Part shown: positions 1 through 8,088 of the stretch, piece by piece
Layout: each line of letters opens with the position of its first letter
How positions within the stretch are numbered: position 1 is the stretch's first letter
NCBI GenBank assembly: GCA_947259925.1
Contig: CAMYOG010000051.1
Span: 23,595-73,950 of the forward strand
Direction: 5' to 3'
From: Thermoanaerobaculia bacterium
GTDB taxonomy: Bacteria > Acidobacteriota > Thermoanaerobaculia > Multivoradales > JAHEKO01
DNA: 50,356 nt
The notes under the pieces: generated by a model
The model's input: the letters and a program-made list of their open reading frames with translations, nothing else
Databases searched by the model: none
What the model was told of the DNA's origin: nothing
Translations under genes and position numbers: made by a program

Positions 1-702
1 GCCGCCTGCTACCTCCGGTGGCTCGACCAGGCGCCCGAAGAGCTGACGCCCGCGGGTCAGAGCCGGCTGTCGGCGTCCGACCTGGAGGTACGGCTCGCGG
101 ACGACCGCGGGGTCTGCCCGCTGCCCGATCTCGACCGGCGCGTTGTCGTGGCGCGGCGCTACGGCCGCGACATGCTGGCGGTCGGGCCGGACCCGGCCGA
201 GGTGGTGGAGAGGGCCAACGCAAGCCAGCAGCCGCTCGCCTGTCTTCTGCAGAGCCTCGACCGGGTCGGCGGCTACAAGGAGGACCCGTTGCGCAAGAAG
301 TCCGCACTCCTCGGGCTGATCCTGCGCCAGCGTCCCGAGGCGTTCCTGCGCACCGAGCCGGGCGACGAGGCGCCACCGGTCGTCGACTATCACGTGCAGC
401 GGAGCTGTCTGCGAATCGGTCTGGTCCGGGTCGTCGACCCAGGGCTCGGGTCGAGCCTGGAGCGGCGTGAGCTCGTCGGTGCTCGAGACGAAGCCGAGGT
501 CCGCAGCGCCTGCTATCGGGCGGTCGGCGAGCTGGCGCGGGCGAGCGGCAGATCGATGGGCGCCGTCGACTGGTTCCTCTTCCAGAACCGCTCGCGCTGT
601 CCGGAGATGACCGAGCCCGACTGCGCACGCTGCCCGGTCGACAGCGCGTGCACCCACCGCACCGAGCTGTTCCAGCCGGTGCTGCGCACCACGTTCTATT
701 AG
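1..702 (+). CDS. HhH-GPD-like protein with C-terminal four-cysteine (Fe-S type) cluster, 5' partial
   Basis: The frame is open from the first base, so the gene begins outside the window; 233 residues are visible. The C-terminus carries a C-x7-C-x2-C-x5-C cluster (from about nt 599 to 651), close to the C-x6-C-x2-C-x5-C [4Fe-4S] loop of the endonuclease III/MutY family. Upstream of it are helical segments with KKSALLGLIL and VVDYHVQRSC, which resemble a helix-hairpin-helix glycosylase-like fold lacking an obvious catalytic Lys/Asp pair. The metal cluster is a motif reading; a base-excision-repair role is inferred. An unrelated cysteine-cluster protein is possible. The next gene starts 34 bp downstream on the same strand. 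Confidence 0.55.
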   Translation, partial: AACYLRWLDQAPEELTPAGQSRLSASDLEVRLADDRGVCPLPDLDRRVVVARRYGRDMLAVGPDPAEVVERANASQQPLACLLQSLDRVGGYKEDPLRKKSALLGLILRQRPEAFLRTEPGDEAPPVVDYHVQRSCLRIGLVRVVDPGLGSSLERRELVGARDEAEVRSACYRAVGELARASGRSMGAVDWFLFQNRSRCPEMTEPDCARCPVDSACTHRTELFQPVLRTTFY

Positions 703-721
703 CGCGTCCGCCCAGGTCAGT

Positions 722-727
722 TAGGGT
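722..727 (+). promoter_or_regulatory. Possible -10 box (TAGGGT) for the MDR oxidoreductase
   Basis: A TAGGGT hexamer ends 10 nt before the ATG at 737, the same spacing seen upstream of several other genes here. No convincing -35 is visible. If used, the mRNA would be leaderless or nearly so. Confidence 0.3.
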
Positions 728-736
728 AGTCGGCTC

Positions 737-1768
737 ATGTACAAGGTTGTCGTCCATCGCCCCGGCAGGCACGAGCGTCTGGTCATCGAGGAGCACCCGC
801 GTCCCGAGCCAGGGCCGGGAGAGGTGCTGATCGAGGTGGCGGCGGCCGGGGTCAACTTCGCCGATTGCCTGATCCGGATGGGGCTCTACAAGTCGTCACG
901 GGACCAGATCGGCTGGCCGGTGACACCCGGCTTCGAGGTCGCCGGAACGGTCGCCGCCACCGGTCCCGGCGTACGAGATCTGGTTCCCGGTCACCGGGTG
1001 CTAGGGGTGACCCGCTTCGGCGGCTACGCCACCGAGGTCGTGGTGCCGCAGCATCAGGCCTTCCGGCTACCGGATGGCCTCGAGATGGCGTCCGCGGCCG
1101 CCTTTCCGTCTCCCTTCCTGACCGCCTACTACGGCCTCTTCATGCTCGCCTATCCGCGGCCGGGCCAGTCGATGCTGGTGCACTCCGCCGCCGGCGGCGT
1201 GGGCGGGGCGCTGGTACAGCTCGGCAAGGTCGCCGAATGCCGGGTCGTGGGTGTCGTCGGCGCCTCCCACAAGGTCGAAGTGGCGCGCGACCTCGGAGCG
1301 GACCAGGTCATCGACCGCTCGCGAGAGGATCTGTGGGCGGCGGCCGAGCGCCTGGCTCCCGACGGCTACGACCTGATCTTCGACGCCAACGGCGTCGCCA
1401 CCCTGCGCGAGAGCTACCGGCACCTCGGGCGACCCGGAAAGCTCGTCGTCTACGGCTTCCATTCGATGCTGGCGAAGGGGACTCGCCGGGCTCCCTGGCT
1501 GCGCCTCCTCGTAGCCTGGCTGCGCACTCCCCGCTTCGATCCACTGAGGATGACCAACTCGAATCGGAGCGTGCTGGCGTTCAATCTCAGCTATCTCTTT
1601 CGAGAGACCGAGCTGCTGGCGGAGGTGATGGGTCGGCTGCTCGGGTGGCTCGGGGAGGGGCGGATCGTCCCTCCGCCGGTCACGCCGGTGCCGTTCCGTG
1701 ACGTGGCCGATGCCCACCGCCGGCTCGAATCGGGGATGACCGTGGGCAAGCTCGTCCTCACTTGCTAG
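737..1768 (+). CDS. Zinc-less medium-chain dehydrogenase/reductase (NADPH:quinone oxidoreductase / VAT1-like)
   Basis: A 343-residue MDR-superfamily protein, the usual family length. It has an N-terminal GroES-like domain (AAAGVNFADCLIRMGLYK) and a Rossmann domain with the nucleotide-binding stretch HSAAGGVGGALVQL at about residues 150-163. The conserved cysteine cluster for structural zinc is absent, which fits quinone oxidoreductase/VAT1-like members rather than alcohol dehydrogenases. The likely reaction is NAD(P)H-dependent reduction of a quinone or enone in the cytoplasm; the substrate cannot be told from sequence. The ATG at 737 is chosen because the N-terminus MYKVVVHRPG starts as the family normally does. 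No Shine-Dalgarno is evident. Confidence 0.85.
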   Translation: MYKVVVHRPGRHERLVIEEHPRPEPGPGEVLIEVAAAGVNFADCLIRMGLYKSSRDQIGWPVTPGFEVAGTVAATGPGVRDLVPGHRVLGVTRFGGYATEVVVPQHQAFRLPDGLEMASAAAFPSPFLTAYYGLFMLAYPRPGQSMLVHSAAGGVGGALVQLGKVAECRVVGVVGASHKVEVARDLGADQVIDRSREDLWAAAERLAPDGYDLIFDANGVATLRESYRHLGRPGKLVVYGFHSMLAKGTRRAPWLRLLVAWLRTPRFDPLRMTNSNRSVLAFNLSYLFRETELLAEVMGRLLGWLGEGRIVPPPVTPVPFRDVADAHRRLESGMTVGKLVLTC

Positions 1769-1778
1769 CCCGACGCTC

Positions 1779-1784
1779 TATACT
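1779..1784 (+). promoter_or_regulatory. -10 box TATACT upstream of the DUF885 gene
   Basis: TATACT lies 13 nt before the ATG at 1797 and just after the preceding stop codon. It matches the sigma-70 -10 consensus at five of six bases. Transcription would begin within about 5 nt of the start codon. Confidence 0.5.
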
Positions 1785-1796
1785 TCGCCCGCCCGA

Positions 1797-3461
1797 ATGA
1801 GCCTCAGGATTCAACTCCTCGCGGCGGTGGTGACTCTGGCTCCGCTCGCTCACGTGTCGGCCGCGGAGCCTCCGGCCGAGCAGCTTGCCGAGCTGATCAG
1901 CGCCGCCGGCGAGATCGAGACACCGACCCAGGGCGCCGCCGAATTCAAGAGCGCCGTGAAGAGCTATCGCCGTCTGCTCGAGCGGTTGGCGGCGGTCGAC
2001 CGCACCGAGCTCGGCATCGACGACGAGATCGACTACGACCTGCTCGAGGCCCACTTGAAGACCCGCCTGTTCGAGATCGAGAGCATCGGCCTCCATCAGC
2101 TGGTTCCGGTCCGCTACCTGGCTCTATTCAAGACCAGCGGGCTTTTCCTGAGACCGTGTGGCGCCTCGACGCGGCAGATCGACGACGCGGTCGAGGAGTT
2201 GGAGCGTTTGCCCACCGTCCTCGCCAACGGCAAGTCGAACCTACGCACGCCGGCGCGCGCATGGACCGAGAACGCGCTCTACGCCGCCTCCTACGCCAGG
2301 GGCCTCCTGCGCGACGACGTGCCCAGCCTGTGCACCGACGACCAGGCGGCACACGCCCGGCTCGAGGCGGCGGCGGCTCCGGCCCTCGAAGCGCTGGAGG
2401 AGTTCGCGAGCTGGCTCGAAAGCGACCTCTTGCCGCGCTCTACCCGCTCGCCCGCCTGGACGATCGAGCAGATCGACTTCTACCAGCTCGAGCACGAGGG
2501 GCTGGTCGACTACGACTCGAGGGAGATGCTGCGCATCGCTCTCGAAGAGGAGGAGCGGCTGCTGGCCGAGATGACCGCGCTCGCCGAGCGGATCCATCCG
2601 AGCGGCGAGCTCGAGACGGTCTGGGACCTGATGAAGGACGAGGCGCCGCCGTGGGACGAGGTGCCGGCGATGGCCCGCAAGTACGTCGAGCTGGCGGACG
2701 ACTGGCTGCGCGGACCGGGAGCCCACGTCGTCGACATCCCCGAGGAGTTCGACTACGGTGTGCAGATCACCTCACCGATGGGGCGCCGGATTCTGTCCTT
2801 CGGTGGCGCGTCCTACGGACCGACCGTCGCCGGCCGGATCTCCGGCTACTACGTCCTGACACCGCTCGAGGAGCGCTTGACCGAAGCCGAGAGGGCGAGC
2901 CGGATCCGCTCCTACAACCCCTACTGGACCCACGTCATCTCGTACCATGAGTGGCTCGGCCACAACGTCCAACGCGCCTACTCCGACGCCTGGGTCCGTC
3001 GTCCGATGCGCAAGCTGTTCAGGAGCTCCTACCTCAGCCAGGCGTGGTCGTTCTACCTCGAGAAGCTGCTCGAGGACGAGGGCTACTTCGAGGTCCTCCC
3101 GCACGTCGAGGCCCTCAAGACGCACATGGCGCGGCTGCAGATGCGCATGTGGCGGGTCCAGAGAATCGTGACCAAGATCCGGATGGCGCTCGGAGAGATG
3201 ACTTTCGACGAGGCGGTGATCGCCTACGTCGACAAGATCGGCATGGAGCCGACCAACGCTTTCATCGAGGTGCAGCGCGATTCGCAGAGTCCTTCACCCC
3301 CCGGCCGGGAGATCATCGGCGAGCGGGTGATCCTCGACCTGCGGGCCGCGTACGAGCGCCGGATGGGTGAGCACTACGAGCTGCGCCATTTCCACAAGGC
3401 GCTCCTGCGCTACGGCGAGCTGCCGCTGCCGACCGTGCGCAGACTGATGCTCGGCGAGTAG
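1797..3461 (+). CDS. Secreted DUF885 family protein (putative metallopeptidase/carboxypeptidase-like)
   Basis: A 554-residue protein starting with a signal peptide (hydrophobic stretch at residues 5-20, likely cleavage after VSAA). The mostly alpha-helical body has an HExxGH motif at residues 384-389 (HEWLGH), followed by QAWSFYLEKLLEDEGYF, the arrangement of the DUF885 family, in which HExxxGH and a downstream Glu are thought to bind zinc. Family members are annotated as putative peptidases; a specific substrate is not known. It is followed after 19 bp by a secreted amidohydrolase, so the two probably form an operon for extracytoplasmic peptide or amide turnover (inference). Confidence 0.85.
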   Translation: MSLRIQLLAAVVTLAPLAHVSAAEPPAEQLAELISAAGEIETPTQGAAEFKSAVKSYRRLLERLAAVDRTELGIDDEIDYDLLEAHLKTRLFEIESIGLHQLVPVRYLALFKTSGLFLRPCGASTRQIDDAVEELERLPTVLANGKSNLRTPARAWTENALYAASYARGLLRDDVPSLCTDDQAAHARLEAAAAPALEALEEFASWLESDLLPRSTRSPAWTIEQIDFYQLEHEGLVDYDSREMLRIALEEEERLLAEMTALAERIHPSGELETVWDLMKDEAPPWDEVPAMARKYVELADDWLRGPGAHVVDIPEEFDYGVQITSPMGRRILSFGGASYGPTVAGRISGYYVLTPLEERLTEAERASRIRSYNPYWTHVISYHEWLGHNVQRAYSDAWVRRPMRKLFRSSYLSQAWSFYLEKLLEDEGYFEVLPHVEALKTHMARLQMRMWRVQRIVTKIRMALGEMTFDEAVIAYVDKIGMEPTNAFIEVQRDSQSPSPPGREIIGERVILDLRAAYERRMGEHYELRHFHKALLRYGELPLPTVRRLMLGE

Positions 3462-3480
3462 CCGAACGGGAGACGAGAGA

Positions 3481-4755
3481 ATGCGAACGACAGGGCGAGG
3501 CGCGATCGCGATCGTGGTGTGCTTGAGTCTCGGGCCGACCGGCCCGGCGGACGCCGAGACCTACCTGCTCCGGGCGGACGGCTATCTGGACGTGGCAGCC
3601 GGGCGGGTCGTCTCACCGGCGATCGTGCTGATCGACGACGACAAGATCGTCGCAATCAACCCGCCGGCCCCGCCGGCCGGTGCCAGCACAGTCGACCTGA
3701 CCGGCCTGGTCCTGGCTCCCGGGCTGATCGACGTCCACACCCACCTGACCTACGAGTTCACCGGTGATTGGCGCCATCGGTTCGTGCACGAGACCGAGGT
3801 CGACGCCGCGCTACGCGGGGTCAAGAACGCCCGCCGCACGCTGCTCGCCGGCTTCACGACGGTGCGCGAGCTCGGCGCCTTCGCCGGCGGCGCCGACGTG
3901 GCGCTAATGCACGCCATCGAGAGGGGCGATGTGATCGGGCCTCGAATCGTCCCCGCTCGGCAGTCGATCTCGATCACCGGTGGACACTGCGACACCACCG
4001 GCTTCGCTCCCGGGATTCTGGAAGGGGGTCCGGAAGACGGCACGGCCGACGGCGTCGCCGAGGTGCTGCGGGCGGTCCGCTACCAGATCAAGTACGGCGC
4101 CAAGGTGATCAAGATCTGCGCTACCGCCGGCGTGCTGTCCTTCGAGGGACCGGTCGGCGCGCCTCAGTACTCGATGGCCGAGCTGCGCGCCGCCGTCGAG
4201 GAGGCCCACCGCCACGGCCTCAAGATCGCCGCCCACGCCCACGGTACCGAAGGCATCAAGATGGCGATCAGGGCGGGTATCGATTCGATCGAGCACGGCT
4301 CGCTGCTCGACGACGAAGCGATCGACCTGCTGCTCGAGCACGACACCTACCTGGTGACCAACATCTACCCGCCCGGCGTCTTCGACTACGACAGCCTCCC
4401 ACCCCAGCTGAGAGCCAAGGCCGAGTACGTCTTTCCCCGGCGCGAGGAGTCGTTCCGGCGCGCGGTCGCGGCGGGCGTCAAGATGGCCTACGGCACCGAC
4501 GCCGGCGTCTACGAGCACGGCCTCAACGCCCAGCAACTGGCGGTCCGGGTCGGGCTCGGAATGAGCCCGATCGACGCGATTCGCTCGGCGACCGTCAACG
4601 CGGCCGACCTGCTCGGGATCGAGGATTTGGGTGCTATCGCTCCGGGTCTGCTGGCCGACCTGATCGCCGTGGCCGGCGATCCTCTCGAGGACGTGACGGT
4701 GTTCGAAGACGTGCGCTTCGTGATGAAGGGGGGCACGGTCGTCAAGCGGCCCTAG
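3481..4755 (+). CDS. Secreted amidohydrolase (imidazolonepropionase/Xaa-Pro dipeptidase-like)
   Basis: A 424-residue amidohydrolase-superfamily enzyme with a signal peptide (residues 1-25, ending PADA). The binuclear metal site looks complete: HTH at residues 86-88, a likely carboxylated lysine K211 (KVIKIC), histidines at 252/254 and 272, and D340 in GTDAG. These ligands place it with the metal-dependent dipeptidase-like amidohydrolases that cleave Xaa-Pro or N-acyl amino acid bonds; the exact substrate is inferred. The ATG at 3481 has a purine-rich GGGAGA upstream, 19 bp after the DUF885 stop, so cotranscription is likely. Confidence 0.88.
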   Translation: MRTTGRGAIAIVVCLSLGPTGPADAETYLLRADGYLDVAAGRVVSPAIVLIDDDKIVAINPPAPPAGASTVDLTGLVLAPGLIDVHTHLTYEFTGDWRHRFVHETEVDAALRGVKNARRTLLAGFTTVRELGAFAGGADVALMHAIERGDVIGPRIVPARQSISITGGHCDTTGFAPGILEGGPEDGTADGVAEVLRAVRYQIKYGAKVIKICATAGVLSFEGPVGAPQYSMAELRAAVEEAHRHGLKIAAHAHGTEGIKMAIRAGIDSIEHGSLLDDEAIDLLLEHDTYLVTNIYPPGVFDYDSLPPQLRAKAEYVFPRREESFRRAVAAGVKMAYGTDAGVYEHGLNAQQLAVRVGLGMSPIDAIRSATVNAADLLGIEDLGAIAPGLLADLIAVAGDPLEDVTVFEDVRFVMKGGTVVKRP

Positions 4756-4788
4756 TCCTACAACTCCGGAATTCTCTTTCAAATCGTC

Positions 4789-4794
4789 TATACT
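4789..4794 (+). promoter_or_regulatory. -10 box TATACT upstream of the MerR gene
   Basis: TATACT sits 34 bp after the amidohydrolase stop. No good -35 is seen. The predicted transcription start would be near 4801, downstream of every ATG/GTG/TTG that could begin the full MerR domain (see findings). Confidence 0.5.
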
Positions 4795-4872
4795 CGGCGC
4801 GCCACGAATCGCTCGTCGCGCACCGAGGGCGACAGCTCGCCCCGGAACACCACCACCTACAGCGCTGGAGAG

Positions 4873-5286
4873 GTGACGAGTCTCTTGGATGTCGAGCCGT
4901 ATGCGCTCCGCTTCTGGGAGGAGGAGTTCCCGATCCTCGAGCCGCACGTCAACGCGGCCGGTCGGAAGGTCTACACCGAGCGGGACCTCGAGACCATCCG
5001 GCGAATCCGTGAGCTGCTCTACGACGAGCGTTACACGATCCCGGGAGCGCGCCAGCGGCTCATGGCCGACTACCGGGGCGAGTCGACGGCAGTGAGCGCG
5101 GACTCGGAGTTGGACCGCCCGCCAGCGCTCGGCACCGAGGGGCAGGTACTGATCCGGGCTGCCGGAGACAAAGGGGGCGGCGCCGCGATCCACCTCGATG
5201 CGGCCCTCGATTCGGCTCGGCGCATCGAGCAGGCTCTCGATCGGGCCGATCCCCAGGCCGGTATCACCACGGTGGAGTCGCGGTGA
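4873..5286 (+). CDS. MerR-family transcriptional regulator, start uncertain
   Basis: The core reads as a MerR winged helix-turn-helix: EPYALRFWEEEFPILEP followed by a wing and RKVYTERDLETIRRIRELLY, then a short acidic tail. The first canonical start in frame is GTG 4873, but the conserved first helix of the domain (YSAGEVTSLLDVEPYALRFW) begins about 15 nt earlier, and the frame is open back to the stop at 4753-4755 with no ATG, GTG or TTG. The real start is therefore probably a rare codon such as ACG 4804 or ATT 4771, or there is a sequence error. The gene overlaps the next one by four bases (GTGA), implying translational coupling. Its regulated genes are unknown. Confidence 0.8.
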   Translation: MTSLLDVEPYALRFWEEEFPILEPHVNAAGRKVYTERDLETIRRIRELLYDERYTIPGARQRLMADYRGESTAVSADSELDRPPALGTEGQVLIRAAGDKGGGAAIHLDAALDSARRIEQALDRADPQAGITTVESR

Positions 5287-5543
5287 CCGAGGACTCGGCT
5301 CGAGCCCTCGAGGCGGTGCTCAGGCTGACGGCGCTCGACGAGCGGAGCGCGGAGCTCAAGGCGAGCCTCGAACGGATCGAGCAGAAGCTCGAGGTCCTGG
5401 TCGACCGTCTGTCGAAGGTGGAGGCGAAGTACGAGGAGCTCGCCAGGCAGAACGGCGTCGACGACGACACTGCCGACCCAGCGGTCGCGTCGGAGGCCGA
5501 CCCCCTCGACCGGCCGTTCCTGACCACGGTCTCGGAAGAGTAG
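5283..5543 (+). CDS. Small coiled-coil protein of unknown function
   Basis: An 86-residue protein beginning at GTG 5283, whose start overlaps the TGA of the MerR gene. Residues about 7-55 form an uninterrupted heptad-like helix rich in Leu, Glu and Arg, reminiscent of SlyX-type coiled coils, and the C-terminus is acidic and disordered. No catalytic motif is present. The overlap suggests that it is made together with the MerR regulator and could be its partner, which is inference only. Confidence 0.6.
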   Translation: MTEDSARALEAVLRLTALDERSAELKASLERIEQKLEVLVDRLSKVEAKYEELARQNGVDDDTADPAVASEADPLDRPFLTTVSEE

Positions 5544-5564
5544 CTCGAACCCGGGTCCGGCTAC
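5540..5564. terminator. Imperfect hairpin between convergent genes
   Basis: GTAGC at 5540-5544 pairs with GCTAC at 5560-5564 around an ACCCGGGT core. The hairpin covers both stop codons of the convergent genes, as expected of a bidirectional terminator, but has no U-tract. Confidence 0.35.
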
Positions 5565-6331
5565 GCGACCAGCTGCCAGACGACCACGCCGAGACCGACC
5601 GGCAGGCACCAGTAGGCGAAGTGGTGCAGCTTGCCGCGCTTGATCCAGTTGAAGAGCCAGGCCAGGGCGCCCAGGCCGACCCCGAACGCGACCAGGCAAC
5701 CGAGCAGGAGCGATGCCGCCGCGGACGTGCTCTCGCCGCTGGCGACCAGCTCGGCCAGCTCGAGCAGGCTGGCGCCGCCGATCGCCGGAATCGCCAGCAG
5801 GAACGAGAAGGTCGCCGCCGACTCGCGGTCGAGCTCCGCTAGCAGGCCACCGAAGATCGTCGCCCCGGAGCGCGAGATCCCGGGCAGAAGGGCGAGCGCC
5901 TGAAACAGTCCGATACCGAGGCTGCGGCTGGCGCTCAGGCTCTGGTAGCGATCGTTCCCGACGTCGACCCATTGGGTGGCGAGCAGTAGTAGACCGGTGG
6001 CGATCAGCATCAGGCCGGCCAGAAGCGGATTCTCGAGCGCCCCGCTAAACCGGTACCGGATCAGGAGTCCGAGGACCGCCGCGGGTATCGTGCCGACGAT
6101 CAGGAGCCAGATCACCCGGCGATCTTCGAACAGCAGACCGACGACCCGGCGCCAGAAGAAGACCAGGATCGACAGCAGCGTCCCGGCGTGCAGCATGATG
6201 TTGACCGCGGCGTCCGCGCCGGCGCCGCCCATCAGCTCCGCCACGACCACCAGATGGCCCGACGAGCTGATCGGCAGGAACTCGGTGACCCCCTGCACCA
6301 CCGCCAGGACGAGGATCTCGACGAGGCTCAT
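5561..6331 (-). CDS. uppP: Undecaprenyl-diphosphatase UppP (BacA family)
   Basis: A 256-residue polytopic inner-membrane protein that dephosphorylates undecaprenyl pyrophosphate to recycle the lipid carrier of peptidoglycan and other envelope polymers. The two signature regions are present: EFLPISSSGH at residues 17-26, which contains the catalytic Glu, and LLPGISRSGAT, with the phosphate-binding Arg/Ser. About eight hydrophobic segments fit the fold. The start MSLVEILVLAVVQG matches the family N-terminus; the frame stays open further upstream, but that part overlaps the DUF4301 gene. Its ATG overlaps the upstream stop by ATGA, so translation is coupled. BacA-type proteins also give bacitracin tolerance when overproduced. 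Confidence 0.95.
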   Translation of the reverse strand: MSLVEILVLAVVQGVTEFLPISSSGHLVVVAELMGGAGADAAVNIMLHAGTLLSILVFFWRRVVGLLFEDRRVIWLLIVGTIPAAVLGLLIRYRFSGALENPLLAGLMLIATGLLLLATQWVDVGNDRYQSLSASRSLGIGLFQALALLPGISRSGATIFGGLLAELDRESAATFSFLLAIPAIGGASLLELAELVASGESTSAAASLLLGCLVAFGVGLGALAWLFNWIKRGKLHHFAYWCLPVGLGVVVWQLVA

Positions 6332-7872
6332 GAGGCGGACGGCTGATGGGCCGGACGGAGGAGGTCGAACACCGTCTTGACCGGCGCGAACGTCGACGCT
6401 GGGACCTCGACGAAGAGCGTGGTCCAGTGGGCCATCGCCCCGTTCCAGAGGCCGGGGCGCTCGAGCGCCTGAAGCTCGCGGCCGTTCCACGACTTGCCGG
6501 CGATGAAGACGGCGCTCGGGTCGACGAAGCGATCCAGGTCGAAGAGCTCGCCGCGGCGGTCGCGTACCGCGCAGGCGAGATCGACCGGATTGAAATGGGT
6601 GCCGCCATCGAAGATCGCGAGCTGCGCCGCGTCATCGGGATCGACCTGCGAGCGCTCGACGATCTGGGGCGTCGCGACCCCGTCGTGGCCGGTCACCCAG
6701 AACGGGCCGCCACCCGGCTCCCCTTCGTTGCGCACGACGCCGCAGGCACGGATCGGCCGGTCGAGGCGGTCGATCAGCCACCGCCGTTGCTCGTCGGCCG
6801 GCGCGTCGGCGAGATGAGCCGGTCGCGCCAGGTCGAGCTCGGCCGCCACGAGGTCGAAGCCTGCCTCGAGGGTCGTACGCGACGGCGGTTCCGCCTCGAG
6901 CGCGTCGAGCAGCTCGAAGACGCGCTCCTGCAGAGAGATCAAGCGCCCGGTCAGGATCTGCTTCCAGCTGGCGATCTGCGGGTGGGCGCTCTCCGGCAGG
7001 ATGTTGTCGATGTTCTTGACCAGCACGATGTCGCCTTCGAGCTGCGACAGGTTGTCGAGCAGCGCGCCGTGCCCGCCCGGCCGCAGGAGCAGCTCGCCGC
7101 CGTCGACGCGGAACGGTCGGCCTCGCGGATCGATCGCCAGGGTGTCGGTGGCCGGCGATTGCATGGAGAAGGTCACGTCGAAATGGACCTCGAAGCGCTC
7201 GAGCAGCGGCCGGCGAAGCTCTTCCAGAACCGCGGAGAACAGATCCAGATGGCTCTCCGACACGGTGAAGTGAATCCGGCAGAGACCGTCGGCGTCGCGC
7301 ACGTACGGAATCGACTCGATCAGTTGTTCCTCGAATGCCGTCCGCGAGCCGTTCTCGTAGGTGTGGAACTTGAGCAGGCCCTTGGGACGCGACCGATATC
7401 CGAGCCCCTCTTCGTCGAGCAGGAAGCGTACGACGGTGGCGGCTTCGTTACGCCGGAGCGCGTCGTCCAGATCGACCCCGGCTGAACGCATCGCCGCTCT
7501 CAGGTCGTTTTCGAACGCAAATCTGCCCAGGTTGGCCAGCAGCTCGACCGGCTCCGGCCCCCCGGACTCAAGCCCCCCCACCAGCGCCTGGAACATGCGA
7601 CTCGCCGCGCCCGAGGCCGGCACGAACTTGGTCACCCGGCCCGCCGCGGCGGCGGCGCGCCCCTTGGCCGCCAGGTCGGCTCGCGTCTCGGCGCCGAGCT
7701 GCTCGACACCGTCGGCGAGCCGGCAGGCGCGCACGAGGGGACGCGGACGAGGCGGATCCTTCAGCAGAGCGAGCTGCCGCTCCGCCTCCTGCCGCGAGAT
7801 TCCCGACCGCTCGAGCTGTTCGAGGTCGGTACGTTCGAAGGGCGAAGTGCCGATCTCGCCGTTGTCGCTCAT
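6328..7872 (-). CDS. DUF4301 family protein
   Basis: A 514-residue cytoplasmic protein of the DUF4301 family, recognised by the N-terminal stretch KFVPASGAASRMFQALVGG (an ASGAASRMF signature resembling a nucleotide-binding loop) and the C-terminal KSWNGRELQALERPGLWNGAM. The internal segment LLRPGGHGALLDNLSQLEGD also resembles sugar-nucleotide transferase-like folds. Family function is not established. The overlap with uppP suggests a link to envelope polymer synthesis (inference). Length is normal for the family. Confidence 0.85.
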   Translation of the reverse strand: MSDNGEIGTSPFERTDLEQLERSGISRQEAERQLALLKDPPRPRPLVRACRLADGVEQLGAETRADLAAKGRAAAAAGRVTKFVPASGAASRMFQALVGGLESGGPEPVELLANLGRFAFENDLRAAMRSAGVDLDDALRRNEAATVVRFLLDEEGLGYRSRPKGLLKFHTYENGSRTAFEEQLIESIPYVRDADGLCRIHFTVSESHLDLFSAVLEELRRPLLERFEVHFDVTFSMQSPATDTLAIDPRGRPFRVDGGELLLRPGGHGALLDNLSQLEGDIVLVKNIDNILPESAHPQIASWKQILTGRLISLQERVFELLDALEAEPPSRTTLEAGFDLVAAELDLARPAHLADAPADEQRRWLIDRLDRPIRACGVVRNEGEPGGGPFWVTGHDGVATPQIVERSQVDPDDAAQLAIFDGGTHFNPVDLACAVRDRRGELFDLDRFVDPSAVFIAGKSWNGRELQALERPGLWNGAMAHWTTLFVEVPASTFAPVKTVFDLLRPAHQPSAS

Positions 7873-8051
7873 GGTCGTGGCTCGTGGATGAGGCGCAGCC
7901 CCCGCTCAACCCAGTTTGTCACGGAACCCACCTATCGATCCGGACTGTTGCGCACTGCACAGCGCACTCTCCGGCGACCTCCATAGCATGCCGACGTACA
8001 GTTTCAACCGACGCCGTTTCGGGCCGGATCACTCCCAATCGGCGGTCAGCG

Positions 8052-8076
8052 GGTGGTGGACAACCGATCCACCGCC
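8052..8076 (+). promoter_or_regulatory. 5'-UTR hairpin abutting the ribosome-binding site
   Basis: GGTGGTGGA at 8052-8060 pairs with TCCACCGCC at 8068-8076 (nine pairs, one a G-U wobble) around a 7-nt loop. The Shine-Dalgarno GGAAGGTG at 8077-8084 follows directly and the ATG is at 8089. Confidence 0.4.
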
Positions 8077-8088
8077 GGAAGGTGAATT

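Noticed and set aside
3904..5193. Long minus-strand open frame of 429 codons across the amidohydrolase and MerR genes
   Set aside because: It runs antisense to well-supported genes; long antisense frames are usual in GC-rich coding DNA, and its translation shows no family motif.
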